Shown one piece after another: positions 11,451 to 21,862 of a stretch of DNA of 64,000 nucleotides. The stretch comes from Marasmius tenuissimus. Its lineage: Eukaryota; Basidiomycota; Agaricomycetes; Agaricales; Marasmiaceae. Location of the stretch: contig JAQOTA010000050.1 in assembly GCA_029532415.1 (NCBI GenBank), positions 1,612,001 to 1,676,000 of the forward strand. Reading direction: 5' to 3'. Under the pieces are notes generated by a model. The model saw only the letters and a program-made list of their open reading frames with translations. It searched no databases and was not told where the DNA came from. The translations under genes and the position numbers were made by a program. The first letter of the stretch is position 1. Each line of letters begins with the position of its first letter.

Positions 11451-12119
11451 ATGATTGCTGATACCATGGAAAGTACTGGTCAGAATACTCCTGCTGAGGA
11501 ACATTGCACATCAACCCCTGAACCGCCATCTCCTCCTCCACCTGAACCTGCAACCTGGCAAGAGATGAATGATATCGACAAGCACTGGTACGAGAGTAAC
11601 AATAGGTCCCCTTGGCAAGTATTTAACTCTGATAGTCTGACACTCACTGATAAGATTTCAATACAGAACAATAACATTTTGAAGGACAATAACTCCGACA
11701 AATGTAATAATGTACTTGTATTCGAATATATGCAATTCAAATCATTTTCTGCTATCACAAGTGATCATGCCATAAATCCCCAAGAAGCTTGGCTACTTGA
11801 TAGTGGCGCTTCTGGACATATGACTCCGTTCATTACGGATTTCATAGACTATGATGAGTTTGCTATACCAATGGACTTATCTACCTCTGCCGGCGATGCA
11901 GCTAAGATTCAGCTAAAGGGATATGGTACTGTTAATATTCAACATACCAATAGTGCAGGTGTATCGCAAGATACAAAACTCTATCCAGTGTTGTATAATC
12001 CACATAGCCCTCATCGTTTAATCTCTGACAGCAAATTCCAAAGAGTCTGGGTTATCAGACAATTGGAAGCGGTCAAGAGACTTCGATTCAGAATAAGGAA
12101 GATGGGTCACTCCTTATGA
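11451..12119 (+). pseudogene. Copia protease region
   Basis: The motif LLDSGASGHMT near 11800-11832 is the Copia aspartic protease active site, preceded by a low-complexity P/E stretch. The frame slips near 12045: downstream the meaningful frame (..NKEDGSLLM) is the one that opens at 12116. The piece is therefore the N-terminal half of a broken pol rather than a free-standing gene. Confidence 0.8.
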
Positions 12120-12832
12120 GCTTCTATCCTAGCTTCAAAGGAGATAACCTACGATGGATAAACGCAAAGACGCTTATGGGAATGTCTTTCTTTGCATCTG
12201 TCAAGTCTTTCTTTGTAGAAACTTCCAAAGTTTGGCATAGACGAATGGGACATATTGATCCCAGAGTTTTAAGGAACATAGTGGAACACATAAAAGGTTT
12301 TCCAGAGAAATTGGCTATTCCAAAGGACAATACAACCATATCTCGAGGCTGTGCCCAAGGCAAAATGGTATCTAAATTGTATCCTCCTTCTTCTAAACGA
12401 GCTAAGGAGGTTCTCGAACTTGTTCACGGAGATTTGATAGAATACCCCAAGGCATCATATTATCAAAGCGAATATGCTTTAACGCTGTTTGATGATGGTT
12501 CATCTTATGGATGGGTTTATCCTATTCGGAAGAAATCTGATACTGATCAAAAATTATGTGGATGGATTGCTCTTATTGAGTGCCAGACTGATGAAAAGGT
12601 CAAGTGCGTGCATTTTGATCAAGGGGGAGAATTCTTTTCAAACACACAACGTGAATATTACGAGGAATTAGGTCTGATGACAAATAAAGGGGCTCCCCAT
12701 ATTCATCAACAGAACGGGCACGCTGAACAATTCAATTGCACACTGCGAGAAAAATCTGAAGCAATGCGTTTTCAGGCTTGTGCTCCTGAAAATTGGTGGG
12801 AGTTTGCACTCCTAACAGCCCTTCATACCTAA
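12116..12832 (+). pseudogene. Copia integrase region
   Basis: Shows the GAG-pre-integrase WHRRMGH motif with a C-rich end, then an rve integrase core with HGDL, FDQGGEF and NGHAEQFN, which carry the D, D and E catalytic residues. The frame stops at TAA 12830-12832. Homology carries on past that stop through a further in-frame stop near 12916. It belongs to the same pol as the protease region and is broken from it by a frameshift. Confidence 0.85.
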
Positions 12833-13047
12833 AATCAAACTCCTATTTGCTCTAGGAACTGGAAAACTCCGGTGGAACTTAAACAAGGAAAGAAGCCCGA
12901 TGTTTCGTATTTTTGAACATTTGGCTGTGGCGCTTATGCGTATCTTCCTGCTGATACTCCATATCAAAAGAATAAGCTTGCTCCACATTCAGAAGCAATG
13001 ATCTTCATTGGCTACGATGACAGATCAAAAGCTTATAGGTTCTTTTG

Positions 13048-13528
13048 ACCCGGTGTAGCGCCTGCTATTAAAAAGCAGCTTCGGAGCCTTTTTTGTGTGT
13101 GATTTTAACATAAAACAGATAAGAAATAACTAGGTAATATGAGTACTAGAGCGAGTCCCGAGCGGCTAGTAAAAGGCTCAGATCCTAGCATAAGGAGAGA
13201 ATAGCGCCTCGAAGGTGTCTCTCCTTATCTCTGAAAACTGTAGGAGTCGTATAACTGAAGAAAGTATCACTTCTGAGGCGCGACTAGGACCTGTAGTCAT
13301 ATCAAGGGAATATCTCCAGTGGCTCAGAGGCATTGTACTAAGGATCAAAATAATATAATCAGACTTGACGAAGACCCGTACTAGTAGAGCTAGACAGAGG
13401 AAGTCACTGTGGAAGCATGGGTGGTTGGAAAACGAGACTAAGTCGAGCCTCAGAAGCTTGGTATAAGGTCAAGGCCTCACTTCGGGGGCATGATTGATTC
13501 AAGTATACTAAGGATACTACCAGTTACG
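13048..13528. other. Non-coding segment after the Copia break
   Basis: No open frame of note. The segment starts TGTAGCGCCTGC, at the point where Copia homology ends, and has an LTR-like feel, but no partner copy, TATA box or target duplication could be found. Confidence 0.3.
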
Positions 13529-14160
13529 CTAGTCATTCATATTGGCTAGAGCTACCTTGTCCCAACCAATGTAATTATCCATGTCAGGATCTTCAGGATA
13601 ATAAGAATCAATGAAGGTTTTGTGATCTAGATAATTGGTATAGAATGGATCACATAAGATAGGATTATAGAAAGAGAAGGATTGAGAGAGCCAACAACCC
13701 ATGACAGGGGAGTACTTGAAGAACAAGAGCTTGGTATAGTCAAGCTTCAGAAGTGCTGGGCACTCAGCACAACTGACAATGGCGTTGATCCAAGTGTTAA
13801 CGGCTCCAGGAGTACGAGTGGTTTTGAAGTTGAGGAAACCAACTCGAGCAATGGACTCAGCGACCATGTCGATGACAGACCTGGCATCATGAGAAATAAA
13901 GTGGTCGAAGGTATCCTTGCAGAGATAGATTTTGTCCTGGATCATGTCATAACAAATCACATAGCCCCAGTAGATGGATCTGTGGCGACTGAGGAAGAAC
14001 TGCTGGAAGATGATTCCGAGGATAGCTTCTTGTTCTGCGTCAAGTGATATGGGTAGGATGATGTGGTGCTCCTTGATCTTATCAGAGTAGTCCTCTGGAT
14101 ACCACCAGAGCTTATACAACTCTGAAGAGGAAGTCAGAAGGCCGCCTCGGAATCTAGAAA
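13529..14160 (-). pseudogene. Unrecognised protein-coding exon without start codon
   Basis: A minus-strand frame is open for more than 200 codons, from about 14160 down to TAG 13529-13531. Composition is that of a real globular protein, rich in aromatic residues, with the motif GAVNTWINAIVSCAECP. No ATG opens it, so it is either an internal exon or a gene that lost its 5' end. I do not recognise the family. Its setting among transposon relics suggests an element-borne gene. Confidence 0.4.
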
Positions 14161-14910
14161 CTAGAAAGGCTTACTATAGAGTAAGTTGTGGAAGTGGTCT
14201 TTGATGTTATGCAAGCGTGCCATAGTGCGCTCAGGGGAAAAGTAAGCAAGGAATTGGGACAACCTAGTACTTGCTTTTACTGACCTCTGGACTTGCCGCC
14301 AAAGTGGAAATTTTACTTTGGAAACTAGGAAATTAGCACTTTGGAGGTGTGGATTCGAACCAGGCACTGGGCACTAAACAATGACCGAGAAGTGATTGGA
14401 GGTGTTGCACCTTCAGCATACCTCCCTTGTACTTGTACAATGAGATATTGACTGTACTAAGGGTATAGTTGGTGCTGGTAGCAAATGCAGAGCTTGATTT
14501 GATTGTCTTGTTGCCCCTTGCTGTTCGAGTAGTTCTGAAGCTAGTTGAAGCCTAAGAACGCACTTCTGAAGCACCAAACAAACACTACATTCCCCGAAAC
14601 AACCTATAAATCTCTCTTCTGAACCCCACTTTTGACCTCCAAACTGGTTTCAGAGGCAAAGCTACCTTAGTTGGATAGTTTGTTGAGTCAGATTTCCTTC
14701 AGCCTACTATTGCAGTCTGGCTAAGAGCAAAACCTACGAGCAATGCCAATCCCTGATTCCTGCACCCTTCAGCTACACTCTTGAGTGTTGGGAGGATTTG
14801 ACCTACGAGTTAGATTTTATTATACACCACAAGTGGTGCTTTACAACGTCTTATTCCTTGCATTCATCATCATATACATTTAGCTAACACGACAGGATCT
14901 GCAGGGCTCT
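14161..14910. other. Non-coding segment with a Pol III B-box-like site
   Basis: No gene is seen. On the minus strand near 14351-14361 the sequence GGTTCGAATCC matches the tRNA B-box, but the flanking bases do not fold into a TPsiC stem and no acceptor stem or clear A-box is present. It could be a SINE or tRNA relic. Confidence 0.2.
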
Positions 14911-15441
14911 GTGAGCCTGGCCAACCTCCCTGAGGTGCCGGTGGTCTGGTGCAGTTCATCTCTTGTTCTCTTTACTCTCCCTCCTAACAATGTTGTGAAA
15001 GAGATCTTGTGGGAGATGTTCAAGATAAATTTTCAGCATGAGCTGCTTTCTGTTGGCCGCTGTTGCTATTGTGCCAGGCTATCCAACAATGAGCACAAAC
15101 AGGAGGTGTTGGGAGTTATTCTCCATTTTGAGAACGCACTGATGCCCAGTGACATTGCTCCAGGACGTGAGGGATTTGCATCTTGTGAGATGGATATAGC
15201 AATTGGACGCTGACAGGCTCTACGAGGTCTTCTTCAGGTGATGGATGGGTGGACCGGAGGGCCAGGGCAGCCCCCTCACTCACTTCAAAATTCGGCTGTT
15301 CTTAACCGCTTGGACATTGTTTCAACAACCAAAATCAAGCAGAACAAGGTCGAGGACATAGAGTACGCTATCTCTCACCACTATGTATCAGTATTTCGCT
15401 CCATCTTCCATTGCGCCCTGCTTCTCCCTCACTCATTATAA
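14911..15441 (+). pseudogene. Degenerate ORF, unknown
   Basis: One frame is open from the alternative-start position 14911 to TGA 15211-15213 and reopens at 15238-15441. Composition is protein-like, but no domain is recognised and the join needs a stop codon to be read through. It sits just left of the first NLR unit and is probably a transposon or gene relic. Confidence 0.25.
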
Positions 15442-16960
15442 ACCATGGTATCAAGCACTTCCCACGAAACATTTACATCACCCAAATCACTTTCTTGTAT
15501 GATATCCTACTACATGTGTACTAGTATGATTATTGATGACTTACTTTGACTTCTCGACCTGTTTACCTTGGGATAGATCTTGTATGTTGGCAGTGCGCTT
15601 ATGAGGCCTTGTGGGCGCTTGCGAGGCGCCAGGCAATTTCATTAATGACGGCACCATACCCATTATGGAGCCTTACGGAGCGAGTCGGCCCTTATAAGCG
15701 GTCAGGAGGGCCAACAGCTTTCCTTGCATGCTTGACCCTCTAATATCCAACCTGAATCTCTGCACTTTAGCGACGAGTACAACCACTTAGATGTTGACTC
15801 CCGACACGTAACCAGGGAAAGAACCTGGAAGAACATTGCGGAGTGACACTTCGAACGGAGGCCCCGATTCTTTCGTTGGACAGACCAAATACCTGGCCGA
15901 ACGAAGAGAGCAGAGAGAGAATGGCTTATTCACCACTGGTGAACTCATTAGTTTTATATCATTTTTGTGATCATAATGCATTCGTTCACATCCTGCTAAC
16001 AGGACTGGAGGAGAAGAAGGGATACAATGAGGTGGGGATCTCCACAAGGACAGGTTGACAGAACCACAGTTCGGGTTGCGCGGGAGTGGGCGCCTTGCTG
16101 AGACCGGAAGATCCCCTCCTTGGTTTCTGGGGCTACTTGCTCGATTTCGTAGTCGGTTGTAGACTATGTAGTCGTGACGATAGGCATCTGTGATAGACTG
16201 AATCACCACCACCTGCCGTTTTTAGTAGGGTTGCCAGGAGCAAAAGAAGCGGCTGTGCAACCTAACTTTATAGACTGAGGAATGGCCCTACGCACGTCAA
16301 CAATGCAACCTCCCAGATGGGCTGCAGTACAAAAATTCGGGTATGAAACTGAGGAACGGTTTGGGAGTCACCTTCCAGTTAGATTCAGTGACCAAAATCA
16401 CCTTATTGAAAGGAACATGCAAGGAACATACATCTGGAACTTGATATTCGTGAAATAGTGAGGCCTGAACTACATAGTATTATCTAAGAAATAAATTTGA
16501 AGCTGTGGGGCTGCGGCTCAAATCTGTTTCACGCAAACCAGTGTAGAACAGGCTACAGTGGCCTCAATGGACAAGAGAACAGAGTGTCAACTCAGATCGA
16601 ACCGGTGCCTGGCCTTTGCAATATCAAAACGAAGGGCAACGTGTGACGACTCAGTCCAGCTTTGCGGGAGGTATTAGACTGTGATTATTGCTGCCATACC
16701 CCGGATGTAAGCTTTACACATTTGTTGTTTCCTTGTAGCTGGAGACGCTGGCACTGGCAAATAGATAGCACTGGGCTGCTAGTTGGTCACCAGGTTGGCT
16801 GGGATCGGAAGTCCTTGCTCGTAGTGGTTACCCAAAGGAGTGAACCTGCTGGCCTTACAATAAAGGTAAGAACTATCAAAAGGGAGTCAATACTAAAAAC
16901 ATCAAATCCGACATTCGTTCGCCACACCTTCCACAGGCCTGTCTATAGTGAGCCAACAAG

Positions 16961-19695
16961 TTACCAATTTCGTGCCCACCGTTTCCAAGGTAAATCGAGG
17001 ACTTGCGCTTTCAAGGCTTTCCCTTCTTCAGCGAACCTGTCCGGAAAGGTCTATCAAGGAGGGAGACTGTCAACCCTAGTGCAAGACCGCAACTCCATAA
17101 AAGCAATAGGTACTCACCTCAATCCATGCAAGCATGTTCTTCCTTCCCTCCTTTACATAATACTCATCAAAGTCCATCCCCAGATAACCCTTCGCAATCC
17201 CAAAAAACGTCCGGGAAAGCGAAAGCAGGTCCATATCAAGTCGACAATGTGCCAGGAGCGATGAATTCACCATGTTATGAAAGACGCCTACCGAATCACT
17301 GTCTTCTGGCACATTGACAAGCTCCTGGAAAAGAGAGAGGTGAGCCTTGGCATACTGCAAACAAGCCTCCTGATACGCAAGATGCCCCGAATCACACGAC
17401 TGGTTCCCTCCAGAGAGATCACAATGGCAGTCTGTGAGGCACACATGCACATCATCGGTATCACTCCGGGGGCGTGTTCCATCAAGACTGGTATAATTTG
17501 GACATCCTGCAGCACAACTGACAACCCAACGCACGACATCGTTTTGTGGAGTAACACCCGAGGGCCATTTGAGATGAAAGTGTTTGGGGCGGTTCTGGAG
17601 TCTGTGCACGAGACCCTCCACAATATCAACATCAGGTCTTTCCTTGTCCATCGCACGACTGTGAGCCTTGACCTTGAATTGGTCATCTGTGCCGACCTTC
17701 AGCTGGTCTCCGACCTCCTTCTTGTCCTGGCTTTTGTTCGTATTGAGGTCATGCTGGTATCAAAGAAGCATGAACACAGAAGTGGGCACAGCAAGGAGTT
17801 TTGGTCGGTCAGACTTACATATTGCTCCACCCACGGTACCAGGTTATCGAACCAACCTCGCCAAGATCCTGCACCTGCCAAGCGTGCAGATACGAGATCA
17901 ACCTTCCATAAACCTTCCAATAGATCCCGAGTCGGTTCTGGGAACGACATGCAGAACTGCTCCCATTCCCTAAAGAATGGCTTGGTTTTCTCGCCGTGGA
18001 GTTGGTTGGGGCTGCACGTTCATGTAAAAGAGGTTCAGCATTTCCAAGAGTGACAAGAGAAGACAAATGACTTCATACCTGTAAGTCCGCACTTTACTAA
18101 TGCAGAGGTTCTGGAGCCACTGTCGCGCAACGGTATACTTTTGAGTCTCGGTGTCAATGTGGAATTGACCTGACCTAGCTTTGTCAACCAGGTAATCCCT
18201 GAACGAGGTGTGATAGACACGGAGTTCATCCGTCGACCCTCGAATATCCAGTATCGAGTGCATTGCCCGCAAGGTCAAAGGTACTTGTCCCGCGGGAAGT
18301 CCTAGTACCAACTCGATAATCGCCGGAGACGGTTCCAACAGATAAGTATATGGGTCTCTTGGTAAATCTGCGAGGACAAGAAGAGCTGCAAGAATGCGAA
18401 GAACTCCCTCTCGGTCTGAATTTGCGCTGAGTATGAAATTGTACAGCGCATCGAGCTGTTGATAGGGTGACGTTCCTGGTCGACGAGGCGGGAGTTTTTC
18501 GATGATGATGCGAAGCTGTTGGATCGGATGCTCGTACTTGTCTTTAACATATTTGACAATGGTCGCTGCATGGACGAACTGGCTGGAGCTAAGCTCAACC
18601 AACGCTCCGAGGTCCTCTTCCGAGGGCCAGGGACTCGGAAATCGGACTTGGCTGTACTGAGAATCTGAGGAGATCTCGCTAAAGTGATGGCGGTAGTACT
18701 GTTCGATATCCTTGCTGGGCCTGAACGAATTGTCGAGCTCAATCTTGAAGAGCTGGTCGGGAGGATGTGCATTGAATGCTTGCCGGATCCAGAACTCCGG
18801 CCGACTACAAATCAGGAAGCGTAACGGGAAATGAGGGTTTCCTTGTGTTGCAGATCGGATGGTTTTGATTATGCGCAGCTGGATAGACTCGTCGCCGCAC
18901 TCATCCAAACCGTCGATGATGACGATGTTCGGAGTTTTCGGCACTGGTGGTGGCGCAAGGAGAGGAAGCATGATAAAGAAAGCCCACATAACGTCCAACA
19001 GCATGACACTCGAAAACAACAGGCACAGTGTATTCAGGAGGAAGCCCCAGTACCAGGGCCACTGTCTCTCCCGGCTACGGGCCTGAGCAACGGTAGGGTC
19101 GACGAGGAGCTCGCGAAACTGGTCTTCCAGCGTCGCTTCCAAGATCTTTGGATCTCTCGAGATCCTCTGTTCGATGAAATGTCGCATGAATGGTATCGTC
19201 GAAACCAAGCCATGGGCTATGGTGAGTACGAGGGCATTGGCATTGTTTCGTTTCGGGTCGGATCGAAAGAAGAAGAATGAAGAAGCCAGGAGGCCTTCCC
19301 GCTCGCAAGCTTTGGCAAGGGTCATGGCAATGGCGGTTTTCCCAACACCGGCAGTGCCAGTGAGCCAGGAGATCGGACATCCCTGCGCTCCAGCCCTGAT
19401 CCACTCCTCGAAAATCCTCCGAAGGACTTCCTCGCGGGTTCCTGGGAGACACTCCCCGCGCTCGTACTGCTGCTCGGCGTTATGCGAAGCTCCGACTCCC
19501 GCGATGGCATCCCACAGGTTTCTGTGTGCTATACCAACACGGTCAAGGTTAGCATCGCGTTCGACGGGAACGCAAAACAAGAAACTCACGGTGGGAGGCG
19601 CCTTTGTTGAAGCTGTTTACAAAGACGTTCTGGGTCCCCGGACCGTTGTTATTGTTCTGAGCTCCCGGGCCATCATTCATGTTTTGTACGGACAT
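16961..19695 (-). CDS. NLR-A: NACHT-domain NTPase, five exons, 824 aa
   Basis: Exons on the minus strand: 19695-19590, 19528-18079, 18011-17819, 17753-17118, 17050-16961. Introns are 61, 67, 65 and 67 nt, and the total is 825 codons with stop. Exon 1 encodes 35 N/G/Q/S-rich residues. The NACHT domain follows: Walker A GTAGVGKT at residues 93-100, Walker B IVIIDGLDEC at 237-246, and FLICSRPE at 273-280. A strongly hydrophobic stretch (196-228) lies just before Walker B. The C-terminal 200 residues hold a conserved C/H-rich block (LTDCHCDLSGG) and no WD40, ankyrin or TPR repeats. Fungal NACHT proteins are STAND-type switches often linked to non-self recognition; ligand and output are unknown. 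Start and splice sites are supported by the three other copies. Confidence 0.88.
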
Positions 19696-21862
19696 ACTGC
19701 TTTCATAGGGAGGTCGTATAGGCACCGAGACAGGTATTTCAAAACGTCTGCTTATGAGTTGTGGGCTCGAGGAACGGAATGATGACCGATATGGGCAATA
19801 GACGACAAGGAGCTGTTCGATGTAGAGGGAAGAGGAAGGTGGGGGTTGGGGATTGGCGAGGATGATGAAGGGGAAGAGGAAGGAAGAAGCAACGTCGACT
19901 TATGAATGAAGGCTACCGGATTGAGGCTATGAGCACACATTGCGGCAGTGCGGATTCCCTGTGCACGATCAGATCCTGGAGAGCACGTTAACTGCACCAG
20001 GAGGTCGTTGACCACTATGTGTGAGCTCAGCTCAGCTGGATCAGGATAGACAGTGGGGAGGAGGGTGTTCCGTGAGTGGGAAGGTTTTTGTGAGAAGGGC
20101 GGGGTGGTGGAAGTTACTAGCCAAAATTTAACGCACCCAAAGACCGCTATCAGCAGCTCTGAGTGTCAGCTGCTCCGTGCTCGCTCTTATGACGCTAACG
20201 AGTCACGGGAGTCCAATGAATTCGTGCTATCACTAACATTTAGCATGTCGGGGACGGGGATGTACAAAGCAAAGGGTCTCTGAATATTTGACGGGATAGG
20301 CATCGAGTTGGCGGAGAACAATCGATTACGGTTACGTCCAACAAGTGCCCGTCTAAAGATAACTCCCCTTCCACCTCTACTCATTTATTGAGTCGCTCAA
20401 ATAGCACTGGAGATGGGTGTGGACATGTGAGAGGTCGATTCTCCATCAGGTGAACGAGGTCGCACCTGTATGCCCCATCTCAGTGATCAACAGTCCCGCA
20501 CGAGTATAACGATGCCCTCATCTCCTACCAGATATTCTCCGTGAAAGAGGTTTAGTATGACCCTATCCGAATCTGGGATCGTAGTTGCTTCGCCGCGCCA
20601 TGAAGTTCGAATGCTGAACACAGGCCGCGTGATTGTAACAACGTATTGGCTCTTGACTGGGGAGAAGCCCGGATGTTAAATGACATCGAATAACGAGCAG
20701 GAGATGTGGGGGGTTTCGTTGGTGAATATGAAGGAGCCCTCCTCGTGCAGACCATTCCCTCGTGTTACAGCCATAGAAAGCACCGACGCGTGTCTCGATA
20801 GCCGTATTTCATCCTGGATGAGCTGGATGAGCTACAGAAATGTCGCCTTTAGGTCAGTGTCAATCGTAAGTATGAAACAACCCGAAACTTACAGATACCT
20901 GTTATCGCAGTAAAAATAATCCCTCGACCAGTACCAGTAGTGTTCCGGGCCCGTGTCGATGTTTTATGTCAGGTGGGAATAGCATGGGAGGTGGCGGGGA
21001 GGCCTAGTAGTTGCTCGACGATTCTGGTCGGAGCTGCCGGTGAAGCTTGAAGGAGGAGATGGGGGATATACGAGCGCCCTTGGCGACTCGAATGCCGCTT
21101 GTGAGTGTGATGTTGTGGTTTTGACTCTTCTGATTTCGAATCGGTCTAACGGAGGTCTACCGAGGTGTGGGCCTGATTATGAGAGTGTTTGAATGCATTT
21201 GGCAGTGGTGAAGGTGGTGGCAAGGCTTTTTCTGGCAAGGTGGTGGTTTGGGTAAGGTCCGATTGTGGGCGCTTGTTGACATCGCACGACGACACCGGCG
21301 GCCTCGGCTGTCAGTGTCTTCCCACTCTCAACGCTTCATGTACATGCTGGCAGTTTTGACCCCACTTGAACCTTTTCATTCTCTTATCAAGGTTGACGTT
21401 GAACGTTGAAAACCTGCCTCCCAGCTTGCTACGCTCTGACTTGTCCAGACCAGAAAAGAATCGTTTCGAAGAATGAAACAGATACACGCACCTTTCCGGA
21501 ATCCGACGGCAATTCCGATCCACCGGATTCCAACCGCCTCAACCATCGGGGTTCGCTTCGAAAGCTAGACTTCGGACCCTCTGGGCCGCTATAAGGTCAT
21601 CTGATTGGACTGTAGGAGGCGAATCGCACAGAAGAGGGATGAGGAATCGAGCTGTGTACCCCCTGCAATCTTGAACATCCGGAAATTTCTACTGAAGGGT
21701 TTAGATCACAAACACCGCTGCCATGATGAGGAACAAGACTATTTTCGACCTCGAATCACCTTCTGTGTACACCCATAAATAGGCCGTAACCAAACTTTAT
21801 CGACCCCTCGTTTTCAAAAGTTGTTCGTGCCTGTCTCGCCCCAGTACTCATCGACATCCTCA
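19696..21862. other. Divergent intergenic region A
   Basis: Shared with units B (33606-35541) and C (41353-43559), and in part with 26546-27760. It should carry the promoters of both divergent genes. Short frames here differ between copies and are not supported as genes. Bases 20797-20803 are the empty site of the MITE found in unit C. Confidence 0.6.
21775..21782 (+). promoter_or_regulatory. TATA-like box upstream of GT90-A
   Basis: ATAAATAG lies about 88 bp before the GT90 ATG. It is conserved in unit B (35398-35405) and degenerate in unit C (ATACATAG, 43412-43419). Confidence 0.45.

Larger units (their letters stand above)
9844..13047 (+). mobile_element. Decayed Ty1/Copia retrotransposon lacking reverse transcriptase
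   Basis: Copia-type protease and integrase frames follow one another on the plus strand. Before them lie long broken frames of gag-like position (9844-10575, 10614-10979, 11073-11342). After the integrase core, recognisable coding continues with stops to about 13047 (...IFIGYDDRSKAYRFF), the region that precedes reverse transcriptase in intact elements. It then ends abruptly at TGTAGCGCCTG, which may be the edge of another insertion. No LTRs were found. The element is old compared with the Gypsy copy. Confidence 0.85.

Noticed and set aside
14335..14420. Possible minus-strand tRNA
   Set aside because: The B-box is perfect, but the T-stem pairs only two bases and no acceptor stem or anticodon arm can be drawn.
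15787..16212. 141-codon minus-strand frame in the left arm of unit A
   Set aside because: The matching region of unit B (29848-30290) has the frame broken into pieces, so it is not a conserved gene.
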